Source of the DNA: Streptomyces humi
GTDB taxonomy: Bacteria; Actinomycetota; Actinomycetes; Streptomycetales; Streptomycetaceae
Length of the DNA stretch: 49,166 bases
NCBI RefSeq assembly: GCF_001005085.2
Contig: NZ_LBMU02000116.1
Coordinates: 1 to 49,166, forward strand
Direction of reading: 5' to 3'
Part shown: positions 15,453 through 23,940 of the stretch, in pieces
Position numbering within the stretch: position 1 is the stretch's first letter
Layout of the letters: each line of letters opens with the position of its first letter
The notes under the pieces: generated by a model
What the model saw: the letters and a program-made list of their open reading frames with translations, nothing else
The model's database searches: none
Told to the model about the DNA's origin: nothing
Translations under genes and position numbers: made by a program

Positions 15453-16817
15453 ATGTCGCGAGTGCCTCAGTGGCTCGGCCGGCTCGGTGCCGGACTGACC
15501 GAGATGGGCGAGCGGTTGGACGAACGCCGGGCCGAGGTGGAGCGGGAGCACGGCGAGCCGGAACCGGCCCCGCCGCCCCCGCCCGTGCCGGCACCCGCCA
15601 CCGCCGCCGTACCGGCCCAGAAGCCCCGCAGGCCCGTCCGCCGCCCCGACCCCGTCACGGCGGTCCCCTGGGGCGTACGGGTCGCGGCCGAGGCCGGCTG
15701 GCGCCTGCTGGTGCTCGCGGGCACGGTCTGGGTCCTGATGCGGGTCATCAGCGCCGTGCAACTGGTCGTCTTCGCCTTCGTCATCGCCCTGCTGGTCACC
15801 GCGCTGCTCCAGCCCACGGTCGCCTGGCTGTGCCGGCGCGGCATGCCCCGCGGTCCGGCCACGGCGCTCACCGCGATCTCCGGGTTCGTGGTCATCGGCC
15901 TGATGGGCTGGTTCGTGACCTGGCAGGTCATGGAGAACATCGACACGCTCTCCGACCAGATCCAGAGCGGCATCGACGACCTGCGCAACTGGCTGCTGAA
16001 GAGCCCCTTCCACGTCACCGACAAGCAGATCAACCAGATCGCCAAGAACCTCCGCGAGGCGATCGGCGCCAACACCGACCAGATAACGTCCTTCGGTCTG
16101 GAGGGCGTCCAGGTCGTGGTCGAGGCGCTGACCGGTCTGCTGCTGGTCTTCTTCTCGACGCTCTTCCTGCTCTACGACGGTGCGCGCATCTGGCAGTGGT
16201 TCCTGAAGCTGGTCCCCTCCGCCGCCCGCGACGGCGTGGCCGGCGCCGGGCCGCGCGCCTGGCGCACCCTGACGGCCTACGTCCGGGGCACGGTGCTGGT
16301 CGCCCTCATCGACGCCATCTTCATCGGCCTGGGCATCTACTTCCTGGACGTCCCGATGGCCGTCCCGCTCGCCGTCTTCATCTTCCTGTTCTCGTTCATC
16401 CCCCTGGTCGGCGCGGTGGCCTCGGGTGCCCTGGCGGTGGTGGTCGCGCTCGTCACCCAGGGCGTGTTCACGGCCGTCATGACGCTGGTCGTGGTCCTCG
16501 CCGTGCAGCAGATCGAGGGCCACGTCCTACAGCCGTTCATCCTCGGCCGGGCGGTCCGGGTGCACCCGCTCGCCGTGGTCCTCACGGTCGCGGCCGGCGG
16601 CATGGTCGCGGGCATCGGCGGCGCGGTGGTGGCCGTACCGCTGGTGGCGGTGACGAACACGGTGGTCAGCTACCTCCACCAGTACTCGCACGAACGGTAC
16701 GTGGACGCGGAGCCCGAGGACGCCGCCCCGCCGCCGGATCCGGCTCCTTCGGAACCCGAGGACGCGGTCGTGCCGGCCGACGCCGGGGCCGAGAACGCCG
16801 AGGACCCCGCCCACTGA
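15453..16817 (+). CDS. AI-2E family (PerM-like) membrane transporter
   Basis: A 454-residue membrane protein. A charged, then Pro/Ala-rich cytoplasmic N-terminus (to about 75) precedes about eight membrane helices in the order typical of the AI-2E/PerM family: paired helices near 85-135, a long soluble helical segment (MENIDTLSDQIQSGIDDLRNWL to about 210), then the rest, with signatures FSFIPLVGAVASGALAVVVALV and QQIEGHVLQPFILGRAVRVHPLAVV. The tail is acidic and Pro-rich. The substrate is unknown; the family name should not be read as proven AI-2 export. ATG 15453 has GAGGG six bases upstream; GTG 15429 and 15432 are in-frame alternatives. Confidence 0.88.
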   Translation: MSRVPQWLGRLGAGLTEMGERLDERRAEVEREHGEPEPAPPPPPVPAPATAAVPAQKPRRPVRRPDPVTAVPWGVRVAAEAGWRLLVLAGTVWVLMRVISAVQLVVFAFVIALLVTALLQPTVAWLCRRGMPRGPATALTAISGFVVIGLMGWFVTWQVMENIDTLSDQIQSGIDDLRNWLLKSPFHVTDKQINQIAKNLREAIGANTDQITSFGLEGVQVVVEALTGLLLVFFSTLFLLYDGARIWQWFLKLVPSAARDGVAGAGPRAWRTLTAYVRGTVLVALIDAIFIGLGIYFLDVPMAVPLAVFIFLFSFIPLVGAVASGALAVVVALVTQGVFTAVMTLVVVLAVQQIEGHVLQPFILGRAVRVHPLAVVLTVAAGGMVAGIGGAVVAVPLVAVTNTVVSYLHQYSHERYVDAEPEDAAPPPDPAPSEPEDAVVPADAGAENAEDPAH

Positions 16818-16832
16818 TCGGTGAGCGGGGCC

Positions 16833-16855
16833 CACGGCCCGGCGCCGGGCCCGTG
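16833..16855. terminator. Hairpin between convergent genes
   Basis: CACGGCCCGGC and GCCGGGCCCGTG pair with one bulged base and almost no loop in the 42-base gap between the permease gene and the convergent ABC operon. Confidence 0.5.
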
Positions 16856-16859
16856 ACCG

Positions 16860-19196
16860 CTATTCGGTCCGCAGGCCGTCCGGGCGCATCAGCCGCAGCA
16901 GCGGCGGCAGGCTGAGCAGGGTCACCGCGACGACGATCCCCGCGCCGATCCCGGTCATCGACAGCACGCTCGGCCAGTCCACGCGCAGCGGCACCGCCGT
17001 CATCTTCATCAGCACCCCGCCGAGCGTCAGCCCGACCGCCGTCGCCAGCAGCAGGCCCAGCGTGATGGGGATCGCGGTCTGCCACAGCACGGACAGCGTG
17101 AGGGTACGGCGCCGGGTGCCGAAGGCGATCAGCGCCGACAGCAGCTTCCTGCGTTCCCGCAACTGCTCCAGCTGGGAGACGAGGAGACTCGCCCCGATGA
17201 GGGCCAGCACGGCGGCCGCGCCCACGAACAGGCCGGTGCGGATGGTGTCGAACTTCTCGTCGCGGGTGGTCGCCTCCCAGGTCCAGGTGTAGGCGAGCGG
17301 GTCGATGCCCATGGCGGCGGTGCGCACCTGCTCCTCGGCCTCCGGCACCGCCTGGTCCAGCCGCAGGTACACGCTCGCGCGCAGCCCGGTCAGCGCCTTC
17401 GCGGGCAGCGCGGACGGTGTGACCAGGACTCCGCTGAGGTCGGTGCTCAGCGCGTCCTTGCGGGTGGCCACCTTCGGGAGCTTCGCCGGTACGGTCCAGG
17501 GCGCCTCGGCGCCGGGGCTGCCGGAGTAGGAGGGGTCGACCCACACGGCGCGGCCCGGGGCCAGCAGTTTGCGGGCGGCCGGTTCGTCGGACCAGTCGGC
17601 GGACAGGAAGGCGTCGCCGTCGCGGCAGGAGGGCAGGGTGGCCACCTCGCGCAGGGCCGCGCAGTCGCCGACGATGAGCTGCATGCTGTTGTCCGGGTCG
17701 AGGCGCTTGGCGCTGTACTCCGTACGGGACAGCGCCACCGCCGCCCGCACGCCGGTGGTTCCCTCGAGCTTCGCCCCCGCGGCGGCCACCTGGACGCCGT
17801 CCGGCAGGTCCACCTCCATCTGGGCACGGTTCGGGTCCTGCCCGGTGTTCTTGGTGAAGTCGGCCTGGACACCGGCGAACAGCATCTGGAGGGCGATCGC
17901 GCCGGCCACCGCGACCGCGACGCCGTTGACCATGCGGGCCGCCGTACCGCTGCTCAACTGGAGCCTGCGCACCGCGAGTTGCCAGGACACGGCGCCGTCG
18001 CCGAGTCGGCCGACGGTGCGTTCCACCACCCAGGGCAGCAGCGCGGTGACACCGACGAGCAGGGCCAGCACGCCCCCCGTCACCAGGTACTGGTTGAAGT
18101 TCCCGTTGTCGGCGCCCTGCCCGATCATCGGGGCGAGCATCGCGAGGCCGCCGACCGGCAGCAGCAGCCGCCACCACAGCCGGCGCCGGGTGGGCCGGGC
18201 CGTGCGCACCACGCCCAGCGGCTCGATGACGACCCGGCGCAGCGCGAACAGCGTCACGAGGACCGCGGCCGCCGGCACCGCGACGGCGACCAGCGTGGCC
18301 AGGGCCGGCGTCGGGTTGAGGTAGTCGGGGAAGACGCTGACCCCGAACAGCTCGACGGTGGCCGCCGCCTGACTGCCCAGCACGAAGAAGCCGGTACCGA
18401 GCACCAGGCCGAGCACCGCGCCCGCCAGGGCCTCCCCGGCGGCGATCCGCCGGACCATCCGGCCGTCGCAGCCCACCAGCCGCAGCGCCGCGAGCCGCCG
18501 GTCGCGCCGCTCACCGCCGAACCGTACGGCGGTGGCGATGAAGATGCCGACCGGGGCCAGCAGCACCACGAAGACGAGCAGCACGAGGAGCAGCAGAACC
18601 GGGTCCAGGCCCTCCGACGACTCGCCGGAGACGTTCCCGAAGCGCTTGATGCGGCCCACGCCGGGGTCGTGTCCGATCTGCCGGTCCAGCCCCCGCTCGC
18701 CCAGGTAGTAGGCGAGTTCCGTCGGGCCGATCAGCCCCCGCTCGCCGATCGTCCCGACCACCTTCGCGGGCAGCCGCTCCCGCAGCAGCCCGTTGCCGGG
18801 CGCCTTGAGCAGCTTGTCCAGGGCGGGGGAGACGTACATCTCGCCGGGCGCCGGGACGCGGTCGATGCCCACCGGCACCGGCGGGTGTGCCCCGTCCGGT
18901 GCGACCAGCCGGGCCCGGATGTCCGCGCCGTGCCACGAGGTGTTCACGTGGGCGACGACGATCGTGTCGTCCGCCGCCGGGATCTTCGGCGGGGTCAGCG
19001 AGAAGTCCTGCCGCACGTCCTCCTTGGCGTGCCGGGCGTCCAGGATGTCCGGCACCGCCGCGGTGAGCAGCAGCAGGGCCACGCCGAGGCCCACGCCGAC
19101 CGCGGTCAGCAGGGCCCGGATCCAGCCCTCGCGGCCGCCGGTCAGGGCGAACCGCGCCCCCATGGCCAGGTCCCCGGCCCAGCGCCGTGCGCTCAT
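16860..19196 (-). CDS. ABC transporter permease, FtsX/MacB type
   Basis: A 778-residue permease with an N-terminal membrane helix (RALLTAVGVGLGVALLLLTAAV), an extracytoplasmic domain, and two FtsX modules. The first has helices near 205-330 (LLLVLLVFVVLLAPVGIFIATAVRFGGERRDRRLAALRLVG), the second at the C-terminus (SLLVSQLEQLRERRKLLSALIAFGTRRRTL onward). This is the layout of large mechanotransmission-type exporters of antibiotics, lipids or peptides. Its ATG overlaps the stop of the ATPase gene by four bases. With that ATPase and the PadR regulator it forms one operon. The substrate is unknown. Confidence 0.9.
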   Translation of the reverse strand: MSARRWAGDLAMGARFALTGGREGWIRALLTAVGVGLGVALLLLTAAVPDILDARHAKEDVRQDFSLTPPKIPAADDTIVVAHVNTSWHGADIRARLVAPDGAHPPVPVGIDRVPAPGEMYVSPALDKLLKAPGNGLLRERLPAKVVGTIGERGLIGPTELAYYLGERGLDRQIGHDPGVGRIKRFGNVSGESSEGLDPVLLLLVLLVFVVLLAPVGIFIATAVRFGGERRDRRLAALRLVGCDGRMVRRIAAGEALAGAVLGLVLGTGFFVLGSQAAATVELFGVSVFPDYLNPTPALATLVAVAVPAAAVLVTLFALRRVVIEPLGVVRTARPTRRRLWWRLLLPVGGLAMLAPMIGQGADNGNFNQYLVTGGVLALLVGVTALLPWVVERTVGRLGDGAVSWQLAVRRLQLSSGTAARMVNGVAVAVAGAIALQMLFAGVQADFTKNTGQDPNRAQMEVDLPDGVQVAAAGAKLEGTTGVRAAVALSRTEYSAKRLDPDNSMQLIVGDCAALREVATLPSCRDGDAFLSADWSDEPAARKLLAPGRAVWVDPSYSGSPGAEAPWTVPAKLPKVATRKDALSTDLSGVLVTPSALPAKALTGLRASVYLRLDQAVPEAEEQVRTAAMGIDPLAYTWTWEATTRDEKFDTIRTGLFVGAAAVLALIGASLLVSQLEQLRERRKLLSALIAFGTRRRTLTLSVLWQTAIPITLGLLLATAVGLTLGGVLMKMTAVPLRVDWPSVLSMTGIGAGIVVAVTLLSLPPLLRLMRPDGLRTE

Positions 19197-19882
19197 ACGG
19201 CCCGCTCCATGTCCCGTGACTTCCCGTCGCGTACGACGATCTCGCGGTCGGAGTAGGCGGCGACCCGGGCCTCGTGCGTGACCAGTACGACGGCCGCGTT
19301 GGTGGAGCGGGCGGCGTCGGTCAGCAGTTCCATCACGCGCTCGCCGTTGAGCGAGTCGAGCGCGCCGGTCGGTTCGTCCGCGAACACCACGCGCGGCCCC
19401 GTCACCAGCGCCCGCGCGACCGCGACCCGCTGGCCCTGGCCGCCGGAGACCTCGCCGGGCCGCTTCTTCGCCAGCTCGTCGACCTCCAGCCGGGCCATCC
19501 AGTCGCGGCCCGTCTTCTCGGCCTCCTTGCGGGGGGTGCCGCTCAGCCGGAGCGGCAGCGCCACGTTCTCCACACAGGTCAGCTCCGGGACGAGCTGCCC
19601 GAACTGGAAGACGAACCCGAACTCGCTGCGCCGCAGCGCGCTGCGCTCGGCGTCGGTCATGCCCGACATCTCCCGCCCGGCGTAGACGATCGACCCGGCG
19701 TCGGGCGTCACGATCCCGGCGAGACAGTGCAGCAGGGTGGACTTGCCGGAGCCGGAGGGCCCCATCAGGGCGACGACCTCGCCCGCGTGGATGGAGAACT
19801 CGGCCCCGTCGAGGGCGACGGTCGGGCCGTACGTCTTGCGCAGCCCCTCGGCCGCGAGCAGCGAACCTGCGGGCGCGGTCAC
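19193..19882 (-). CDS. ABC transporter ATP-binding protein (LolD/MacB type)
   Basis: A 229-residue ATPase that powers the downstream permease. Motifs read in order are Walker A GPSGSGKST, Q-loop FVFQFGQLVPELT, signature VSGGQGQRVAVARAL, Walker B VVFADEPTGALDS and the H-loop VLVTHEARVA. Start is GTG 19882, which overlaps the PadR stop (GTGA); the frame continues upstream, but that is the antisense of padR. Translational coupling to both neighbours suggests fixed stoichiometry and PadR control. Confidence 0.93.
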   Translation of the reverse strand: MTAPAGSLLAAEGLRKTYGPTVALDGAEFSIHAGEVVALMGPSGSGKSTLLHCLAGIVTPDAGSIVYAGREMSGMTDAERSALRRSEFGFVFQFGQLVPELTCVENVALPLRLSGTPRKEAEKTGRDWMARLEVDELAKKRPGEVSGGQGQRVAVARALVTGPRVVFADEPTGALDSLNGERVMELLTDAARSTNAAVVLVTHEARVAAYSDREIVVRDGKSRDMERAV

Positions 19883-20403
19883 CTGGCCACCTCCGTACGG
19901 AGCTTGTCGAGCCGGGCCGCGGTCAGCTCCAGCCACCGCAGGTCCGCCTCCAGGTGGAACAGCGCGTGGTCGCAGACGAGCTGGTCGGCGAGGTCGCCGT
20001 GGCGCTTGCGGTCGGTGAGGATCCGCATGCTGCGCAGGTGCTCGGAGCGCTGGCTGTCGAGGATGTCGGCGGCGTCGCGGTGGGTCAGCAGCGCGAGGAC
20101 GACCTTGGTGTACAGGGTCGACTGGAGGTACTCCTCCGGCTTCTCCGGGGTCGCCAGCCACTTCTCGACGTCGGTGATCCCGGCGTCGGTGATGGCGTAC
20201 CGCTTCCGCTCGGGGCCGCCGCCGGCCTCGATGCCGTCGACTTCTACGAGCCCGTTCTTCAGCAGCCGGGACATCGTCGAGTAGACCTGGCCGTAGTGCA
20301 GCGGCCGGTCGTGACCGAACTTCTCGTCGAACGCCCGCTTCAGGTCGTAGCCGTGGCGCGGGCCGGACTCCAGGAGCCCCAAAAGGGTGTGACCGATGGA
20401 CAT
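19879..20403 (-). CDS. PadR-family transcriptional regulator
   Basis: A 174-residue winged-helix repressor. The N-terminal PadR domain reads TLLGLLESGPRHGYDLKRAFDEKF, LHYGQVYSTMSRLLKNGLVEVDG and RKRYAITDAG. The C-terminal half (about 85-174) is helical, a Vir_C-like dimerisation part. PadR proteins commonly sit at the head of exporter operons and are released by the exported compound. It is first of three genes with the ABC ATPase and permease. The AT-richer promoter just upstream holds GTATAC repeats that are likely its own operator. Confidence 0.9.
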   Translation of the reverse strand: MSIGHTLLGLLESGPRHGYDLKRAFDEKFGHDRPLHYGQVYSTMSRLLKNGLVEVDGIEAGGGPERKRYAITDAGITDVEKWLATPEKPEEYLQSTLYTKVVLALLTHRDAADILDSQRSEHLRSMRILTDRKRHGDLADQLVCDHALFHLEADLRWLELTAARLDKLRTEVAR

Positions 20404-20413
20404 GCCAGCACTC

Positions 20414-20442
20414 TACACACGGTGTATACGCGTGATGTATAC
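20414..20442. promoter_or_regulatory. Probable PadR operator
   Basis: TACAC-acg-GTGTA (20414-20426) overlaps GTATAC at 20424-20429, and a second GTATAC lies at 20437-20442, 13 bases away. The cluster is 11 bases before the padR start. Autoregulation by PadR is the usual pattern. Confidence 0.6.
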
Positions 20443-20529
20443 GCGCAGTGTGCAGATGATGGCCCGCTGTGCGCCCGCTGTGTCTTCGCGCAGGTGGCGG
20501 CTGATTGTCACGGTTCTGCGACAGCGCGA

Positions 20530-20557
20530 TGTCACAACCGGGCGGGTCCGTCCCGTC
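20530..20557 (+). promoter_or_regulatory. ECF41-type promoter
   Basis: TGTCACA (20530-20536), 17 bases, then CGTC (20554-20557). This matches the published ECF41 promoter pattern of TGTCACA and CGTC. It lies about 42 bases before an operon that encodes an ECF41-like sigma factor, so autoregulation is expected. Confidence 0.75.
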
Positions 20558-20598
20558 TCTGGTGCGAGTCGGTTTCTCGTACCTGGAAGGGGAACGCC

Positions 20599-21531
20599 GT
20601 GCGGGTGTTCGTGGCGGGTGGCAGCGGGGTCCTGGGACGGCGGCTGGTGCCGCGGCTGGTGGCGCGGGGGCATCGGGTGACGGCCACCACGACCGGTGCG
20701 GCCAAGCTGGAGCTGCTCAGGGGGATGGGCGCCGAGGGCGTGGTGATGGACGGGCTCGACGCGCTGTCGGTCGGGGCGGCGGTGGCCGAGGCCCAGCCGG
20801 ACGTCATCGTCCACCAGCTGACCGCGATCTCCATGGCGCACGCGGGCAAGCCCGACATCCGGCGCCCCGACCGCTGGTTCGCGCTCACCAACCGGCTGCG
20901 CACCGAGGGTACGGACCATCTGCTCGCCGCCGCCGAGGCGACCGGCGTGCCCCACTTCGTCGCCCAGGGCCACGCCAGCTGGAACGGTATCCGCGAGGGC
21001 GGCTGGGTGAAGACGGAGGAGGACCCGCTGGACCTGATGCCCGGCACGGCCGCGCACCGGGGGATGCTGGCGCTGCGCCATCTGGAGGAGGCGGTCCTCG
21101 GCGCGGGCGGGGCGGTCCTGCGCTACGGCGCCTTCTACGGGCCGGGCGCCATCGACGACCAGGTCGAGCTGATCCGCAGACGCCAGTACCCGCTGGTCGG
21201 GCGGGCCACCGGGTACAGCTCCTGGATCCACCTGGACGACGCGGCGCGCGCGACCGTCCTGGCCGTGGAGCAGCAGGCGCAAGGCGTCTTCAACATCGTC
21301 GACGACGACCCGGCGCCGGCCGCGGAGTGGCTGCCGTATCTCGCCGAGTGCGCGGGGGCCAGGCCGCCGCTGCGGATACCGGTGTGGCTGGCCCGCCTGC
21401 TCGCCGGCGAACAGGCGGTCGTCATCATGACCGAGGGCCGCGGCTTCTCCAACGCCAAGGCCAGACGCGACCTCGGCTGGGAACCCCGCCATCCCTCCTG
21501 GCGCCAGGGCTTCAAGGAGGAACTGGCGTGA
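20599..21531 (+). CDS. NAD(P)-dependent epimerase/dehydratase-like protein
   Basis: A 310-residue short-chain dehydrogenase-type protein. The Rossmann start is RVFVAGGSGVLGRRLVPRLVARGHRVTATT. The catalytic region is altered relative to the classic S-Y-x-x-x-K: after VPHFVAQGHASWNGIREGGWVK comes AHRGMLALRHLEEAVL, so the Tyr position is not obvious. YSSWIHLDDAARATVLAVE and GVFNIVDDDPAPAAEWLP are typical of atypical epimerases. GTG 20599 follows GGAAGGGGA. It overlaps the sigma factor start by four bases; oxidoreductases or epimerases are the usual partners of ECF41 sigma factors. Confidence 0.85.
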   Translation: MRVFVAGGSGVLGRRLVPRLVARGHRVTATTTGAAKLELLRGMGAEGVVMDGLDALSVGAAVAEAQPDVIVHQLTAISMAHAGKPDIRRPDRWFALTNRLRTEGTDHLLAAAEATGVPHFVAQGHASWNGIREGGWVKTEEDPLDLMPGTAAHRGMLALRHLEEAVLGAGGAVLRYGAFYGPGAIDDQVELIRRRQYPLVGRATGYSSWIHLDDAARATVLAVEQQAQGVFNIVDDDPAPAAEWLPYLAECAGARPPLRIPVWLARLLAGEQAVVIMTEGRGFSNAKARRDLGWEPRHPSWRQGFKEELA

Positions 21532-22490
21532 GCGCCACGGAGAAGGGCCACGGCGGGGCCGGCGCGAGCGCCGTGGAGGAGTTCGAGGAGTTGCGGCCGC
21601 TGCTCTTCGCCATCTCGTACCGCATCCTGGGCAGTGTCAGCGAGGCCGAGGACGCCGTCCAGGACACCTGGCTGCGCTGGACGTCGGTGCCGACCCGGCC
21701 CACGTCGACCCGGGCCTACCTCTCCGCCGTCGTCACCCGCGTCTCCATCGACGTGCTGCGCTCCGCCCGGGTACGGCGGGAGGAGTACGTCGGCTCCTGG
21801 TTCCCCGAGCCGCTGCTGACCGACCCCTACGAGGACCCGGAGCGCGCCGCCCAGCTGGCCGACTCCGTCTCGATGGCGGCCCTGCTGCTCCTGGAGCGGC
21901 TCACCCCTCTGGAGCGGGCCGTGTTCGTGCTCCGCGAGGTGTTCGGCTTCGCCTTCGGTGAGGTCGCCGCGGCCGTGGGCCGCTCGGAGGCGGCCTGCCG
22001 GCAGCTCGCCGTCCGGGCCCGCCGCCACATGGACGCCGGGCGTCCCCGCTTCGAGGCCGACCGCAGGGAGCGCGAGGAACTCGCCGGGCGCTTCTTCGAG
22101 GCGTTCCGCGCGGGAGACGTGGCCGGGCTGCGGGAACTGCTGGCGGCCGACGTGCAGATGTCGGGGGACGCGGGCGGCAAGGCGCCACTGTGGGGCGAGG
22201 GCCCGCTGCTGGGTGCCGAGAACGTGACCGAGGTGCTCGCCGTGCTGACAGTCCGGCTGTCCGCCATGGGCGTCGTCCTGCGGCGGCGGCGGGTCAACGC
22301 CCAGCCGGGCGCGGTCCTGCACGACCCGGAGGGCCGGATCCTCAGCACCATGACCCTGGACATCCTGGACGGCAGGATCCAGGCGATCCGGGGCGTGCTC
22401 AACCCCGACAAGCTGGCCCACCTCGGCCCGGTGGCGGACGCCTGGGCGCTGGCGGGCAGAGCGGACGACGGCGAGGGGCCCGCACGCTAG
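21528..22490 (+). CDS. ECF41-family RNA polymerase sigma factor (SigJ-like)
   Basis: A 320-residue sigma factor. Sigma-2 (about 18-85) includes LLFAISYRILGSVSEAEDAVQDTWLRW; sigma-4 (about 110-170) includes LTPLERAVFVLREVFGFAFGEVAAAVGRSEAACRQLAVRARRH. A C-terminal SnoaL-like domain (about 185-305) replaces an anti-sigma factor. ECF41 hallmarks are WFPEP (91-95) in the linker, DAGGK (214-218, a DGGGR variant) and NPDKL (292-296). In studied ECF41 proteins the C-terminal domain both aids and restrains activity. GTG 21528 overlaps the epimerase stop, with AAGGAGG upstream. A matching promoter precedes the operon. Confidence 0.93.
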   Translation: MSATEKGHGGAGASAVEEFEELRPLLFAISYRILGSVSEAEDAVQDTWLRWTSVPTRPTSTRAYLSAVVTRVSIDVLRSARVRREEYVGSWFPEPLLTDPYEDPERAAQLADSVSMAALLLLERLTPLERAVFVLREVFGFAFGEVAAAVGRSEAACRQLAVRARRHMDAGRPRFEADRREREELAGRFFEAFRAGDVAGLRELLAADVQMSGDAGGKAPLWGEGPLLGAENVTEVLAVLTVRLSAMGVVLRRRRVNAQPGAVLHDPEGRILSTMTLDILDGRIQAIRGVLNPDKLAHLGPVADAWALAGRADDGEGPAR

Positions 22491-22501
22491 AACGCGCCGG
22501 T

Positions 22502-22762
22502 TCAGGCCGACGGTGGTCCGGGGGCGCCGCCACCCGGAGGCCGTCCCCGGCGGGGCAGGGGGCCCGCCTCGCCGGGGAGGCGGCCCGCCTCCGCGAGGGC
22601 GCGACGCAGCAGGAACTCGATCTGGGCGTTGGCCGAGCGCAGCTCGTCGCCGGCCCACCGGGCCAGCGCGTCGTACACCGACGGGTCCAGCCGCAGCAGC
22701 ACCTGCTTGCGCTGCTGCGGCCGGCGCCGCGGCGCCTCCTCGGGGGAGGGCGAGTCCGTCAC
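22502..22762 (-). CDS. Ribbon-helix-helix (CopG/Arc-like) protein
   Basis: An 86-residue protein with an RHH fold: RKQVLLRLDPSVYDALARWAGDELRSANAQIEFLLRRAL (about 18-57), preceded by a basic Arg/Gln run and followed by a Pro/Gly/Arg tail. Such proteins bind palindromic DNA as dimers. Its GTG overlaps the stop of the SPFH gene (GTGA), so the two form one operon. A 14-bp perfect palindrome in the operon promoter is a good candidate binding site, but it could also be a partner of the SPFH protein. Confidence 0.87.
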   Translation of the reverse strand: MTDSPSPEEAPRRRPQQRKQVLLRLDPSVYDALARWAGDELRSANAQIEFLLRRALAEAGRLPGEAGPLPRRGRPPGGGAPGPPSA

Positions 22763-23676
22763 TGGTAGAGCGTCCCGGTGTTGAGCACCGGCTGCGGCGC
22801 CCGGTCCCCGCACAGCACCACCATCAGGTTGGACACCATCGCCGCCTTGCGCTCCTCGTCCAGTTCCACGATGTCCTGCTCGGCGATCCGCGCGAGCGCC
22901 GCCTCCACCATGCCCACCGCGCCGTCGACGATCTGCCGCCGCGCGGCCACCACCGCACCGGCCTGCTGCCGCTGGAGCATCGCCGAGGCGATCTCCGGAG
23001 CGTACGCGAGATGCGTGAAGCGCGACTCCACGATCCGCACCCCGGCCGCCTCCACCCGTGCCTGGAGCTCGACGGCCAGCTTCTCGGTGATCTCCTCGGC
23101 GTTGCCGCGCAGCGAGAGCCCGCCCTCGTCGTGCGCGTCGTACGGGTACTCGATGGCGATGTGCCGTACCGCGGTCTCGGTCTGCGTGGCGACGAACTCC
23201 GTGTAGTCGTCGACCTCGAAGACGGCCTGCGCGGTGTCCTGGACCTTCCACACCACGACCGCGGCGAGTTCGATCGGGTTGCCGTAGGCGTCGTTGACCT
23301 TGAGGACCGCGGTCTCGTGGTTGCGCACCCGGGTGGAGATCCGCGTGCGGGACGTGAACGGGTTCACCCAGCGCAGCCCGTCCTGCCGGATCGTGCCCCG
23401 GTACCGCCCGAAGAGCTGGACGACCCGCGCCTCGCCCGGCGCCACCGTGTTCAGCCCGCGCATCGCGATGACGGCGGCGAGGAAGACGAGGACACCGCCG
23501 GCGGCGAAGGCGGGGTTCACGGAGGCGGCGACGAAGAGCCCGGCGGCGGCCAGCAGCCCCACCAGGCCCAGCAGCAGCGCGAGCCCGCCGCCGATGCTGT
23601 GCGCCGTGAACTCCCGCACCCGCGGCGCGGGCATCTCGGGTACGTCGGCGGTCAGTGATGAGTCGTGAACGGACAT
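22759..23676 (-). CDS. SPFH/Band 7 domain membrane protein
   Basis: A 305-residue stomatin/flotillin-like protein. Two hydrophobic segments lie at about 28-52 and 56-72, then the SPFH domain: LNTVAPGEARVVQLFGRYRGTIRQDGLRWVNPF, RNHETAVLKVNDAYGNPIELAAVVVWKV, FVATQTETAVRHIA, LAVELQARVEAAGVRIVESRFTHLAYAPEIASAMLQRQQA. It ends with a helical coiled region and the tail NTGTLYQ. Family members form oligomeric rings that organise membrane microdomains. It leads a two-gene operon with the RHH protein; Streptomyces commonly pair them. Confidence 0.9.
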   Translation of the reverse strand: MSVHDSSLTADVPEMPAPRVREFTAHSIGGGLALLLGLVGLLAAAGLFVAASVNPAFAAGGVLVFLAAVIAMRGLNTVAPGEARVVQLFGRYRGTIRQDGLRWVNPFTSRTRISTRVRNHETAVLKVNDAYGNPIELAAVVVWKVQDTAQAVFEVDDYTEFVATQTETAVRHIAIEYPYDAHDEGGLSLRGNAEEITEKLAVELQARVEAAGVRIVESRFTHLAYAPEIASAMLQRQQAGAVVAARRQIVDGAVGMVEAALARIAEQDIVELDEERKAAMVSNLMVVLCGDRAPQPVLNTGTLYQ

Positions 23677-23725
23677 GGGTATGGGTTCCCCCTCGAACGA
23701 CGGACTGCCTAGCTCTGTTCTAGCT

Positions 23726-23739
23726 AAGTGATATCACTT
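23726..23739. promoter_or_regulatory. Perfect 14-bp palindrome before the SPFH-RHH operon
   Basis: AAGTGATATCACTT is fully symmetric and lies 50 bases upstream of the SPFH start in an AT-richer patch. CTAGCT occurs at both 23709-23714 and 23720-23725 next to it. It suits an RHH dimer pair. Confidence 0.65.
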
Positions 23740-23885
23740 TATCGCGTGGGGCAACCCTGCGTCTTCCCTGCTCGTCGGTTCCGTTGGACGGGGTGCTGAT
23801 TGTCACGTCCGCAAAAGGCGTGATCGTGCGTCCTTTGTCATAGACAGCGGTGTTAGTTTTCTGGACTGACCTGAGCCAAGTGCTT

Positions 23886-23916
23886 GTGTGACAGCCGCAC
23901 ACACGTGTGACAGCCG
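23886..23916. repeat. Direct repeat GTGTGACAGCCG before the PBP gene
   Basis: The 12-mer occurs at 23886-23897 and 23905-23916, 19 bases apart, about two helical turns. The palindrome CACACGTGTG (23900-23909) overlaps the second copy. It lies within 60 bases of the PBP start, so it may be a regulator site or leader element. Confidence 0.6.
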
Positions 23917-23940
23917 AGACGAAGCGGAGCAGACGGACTC

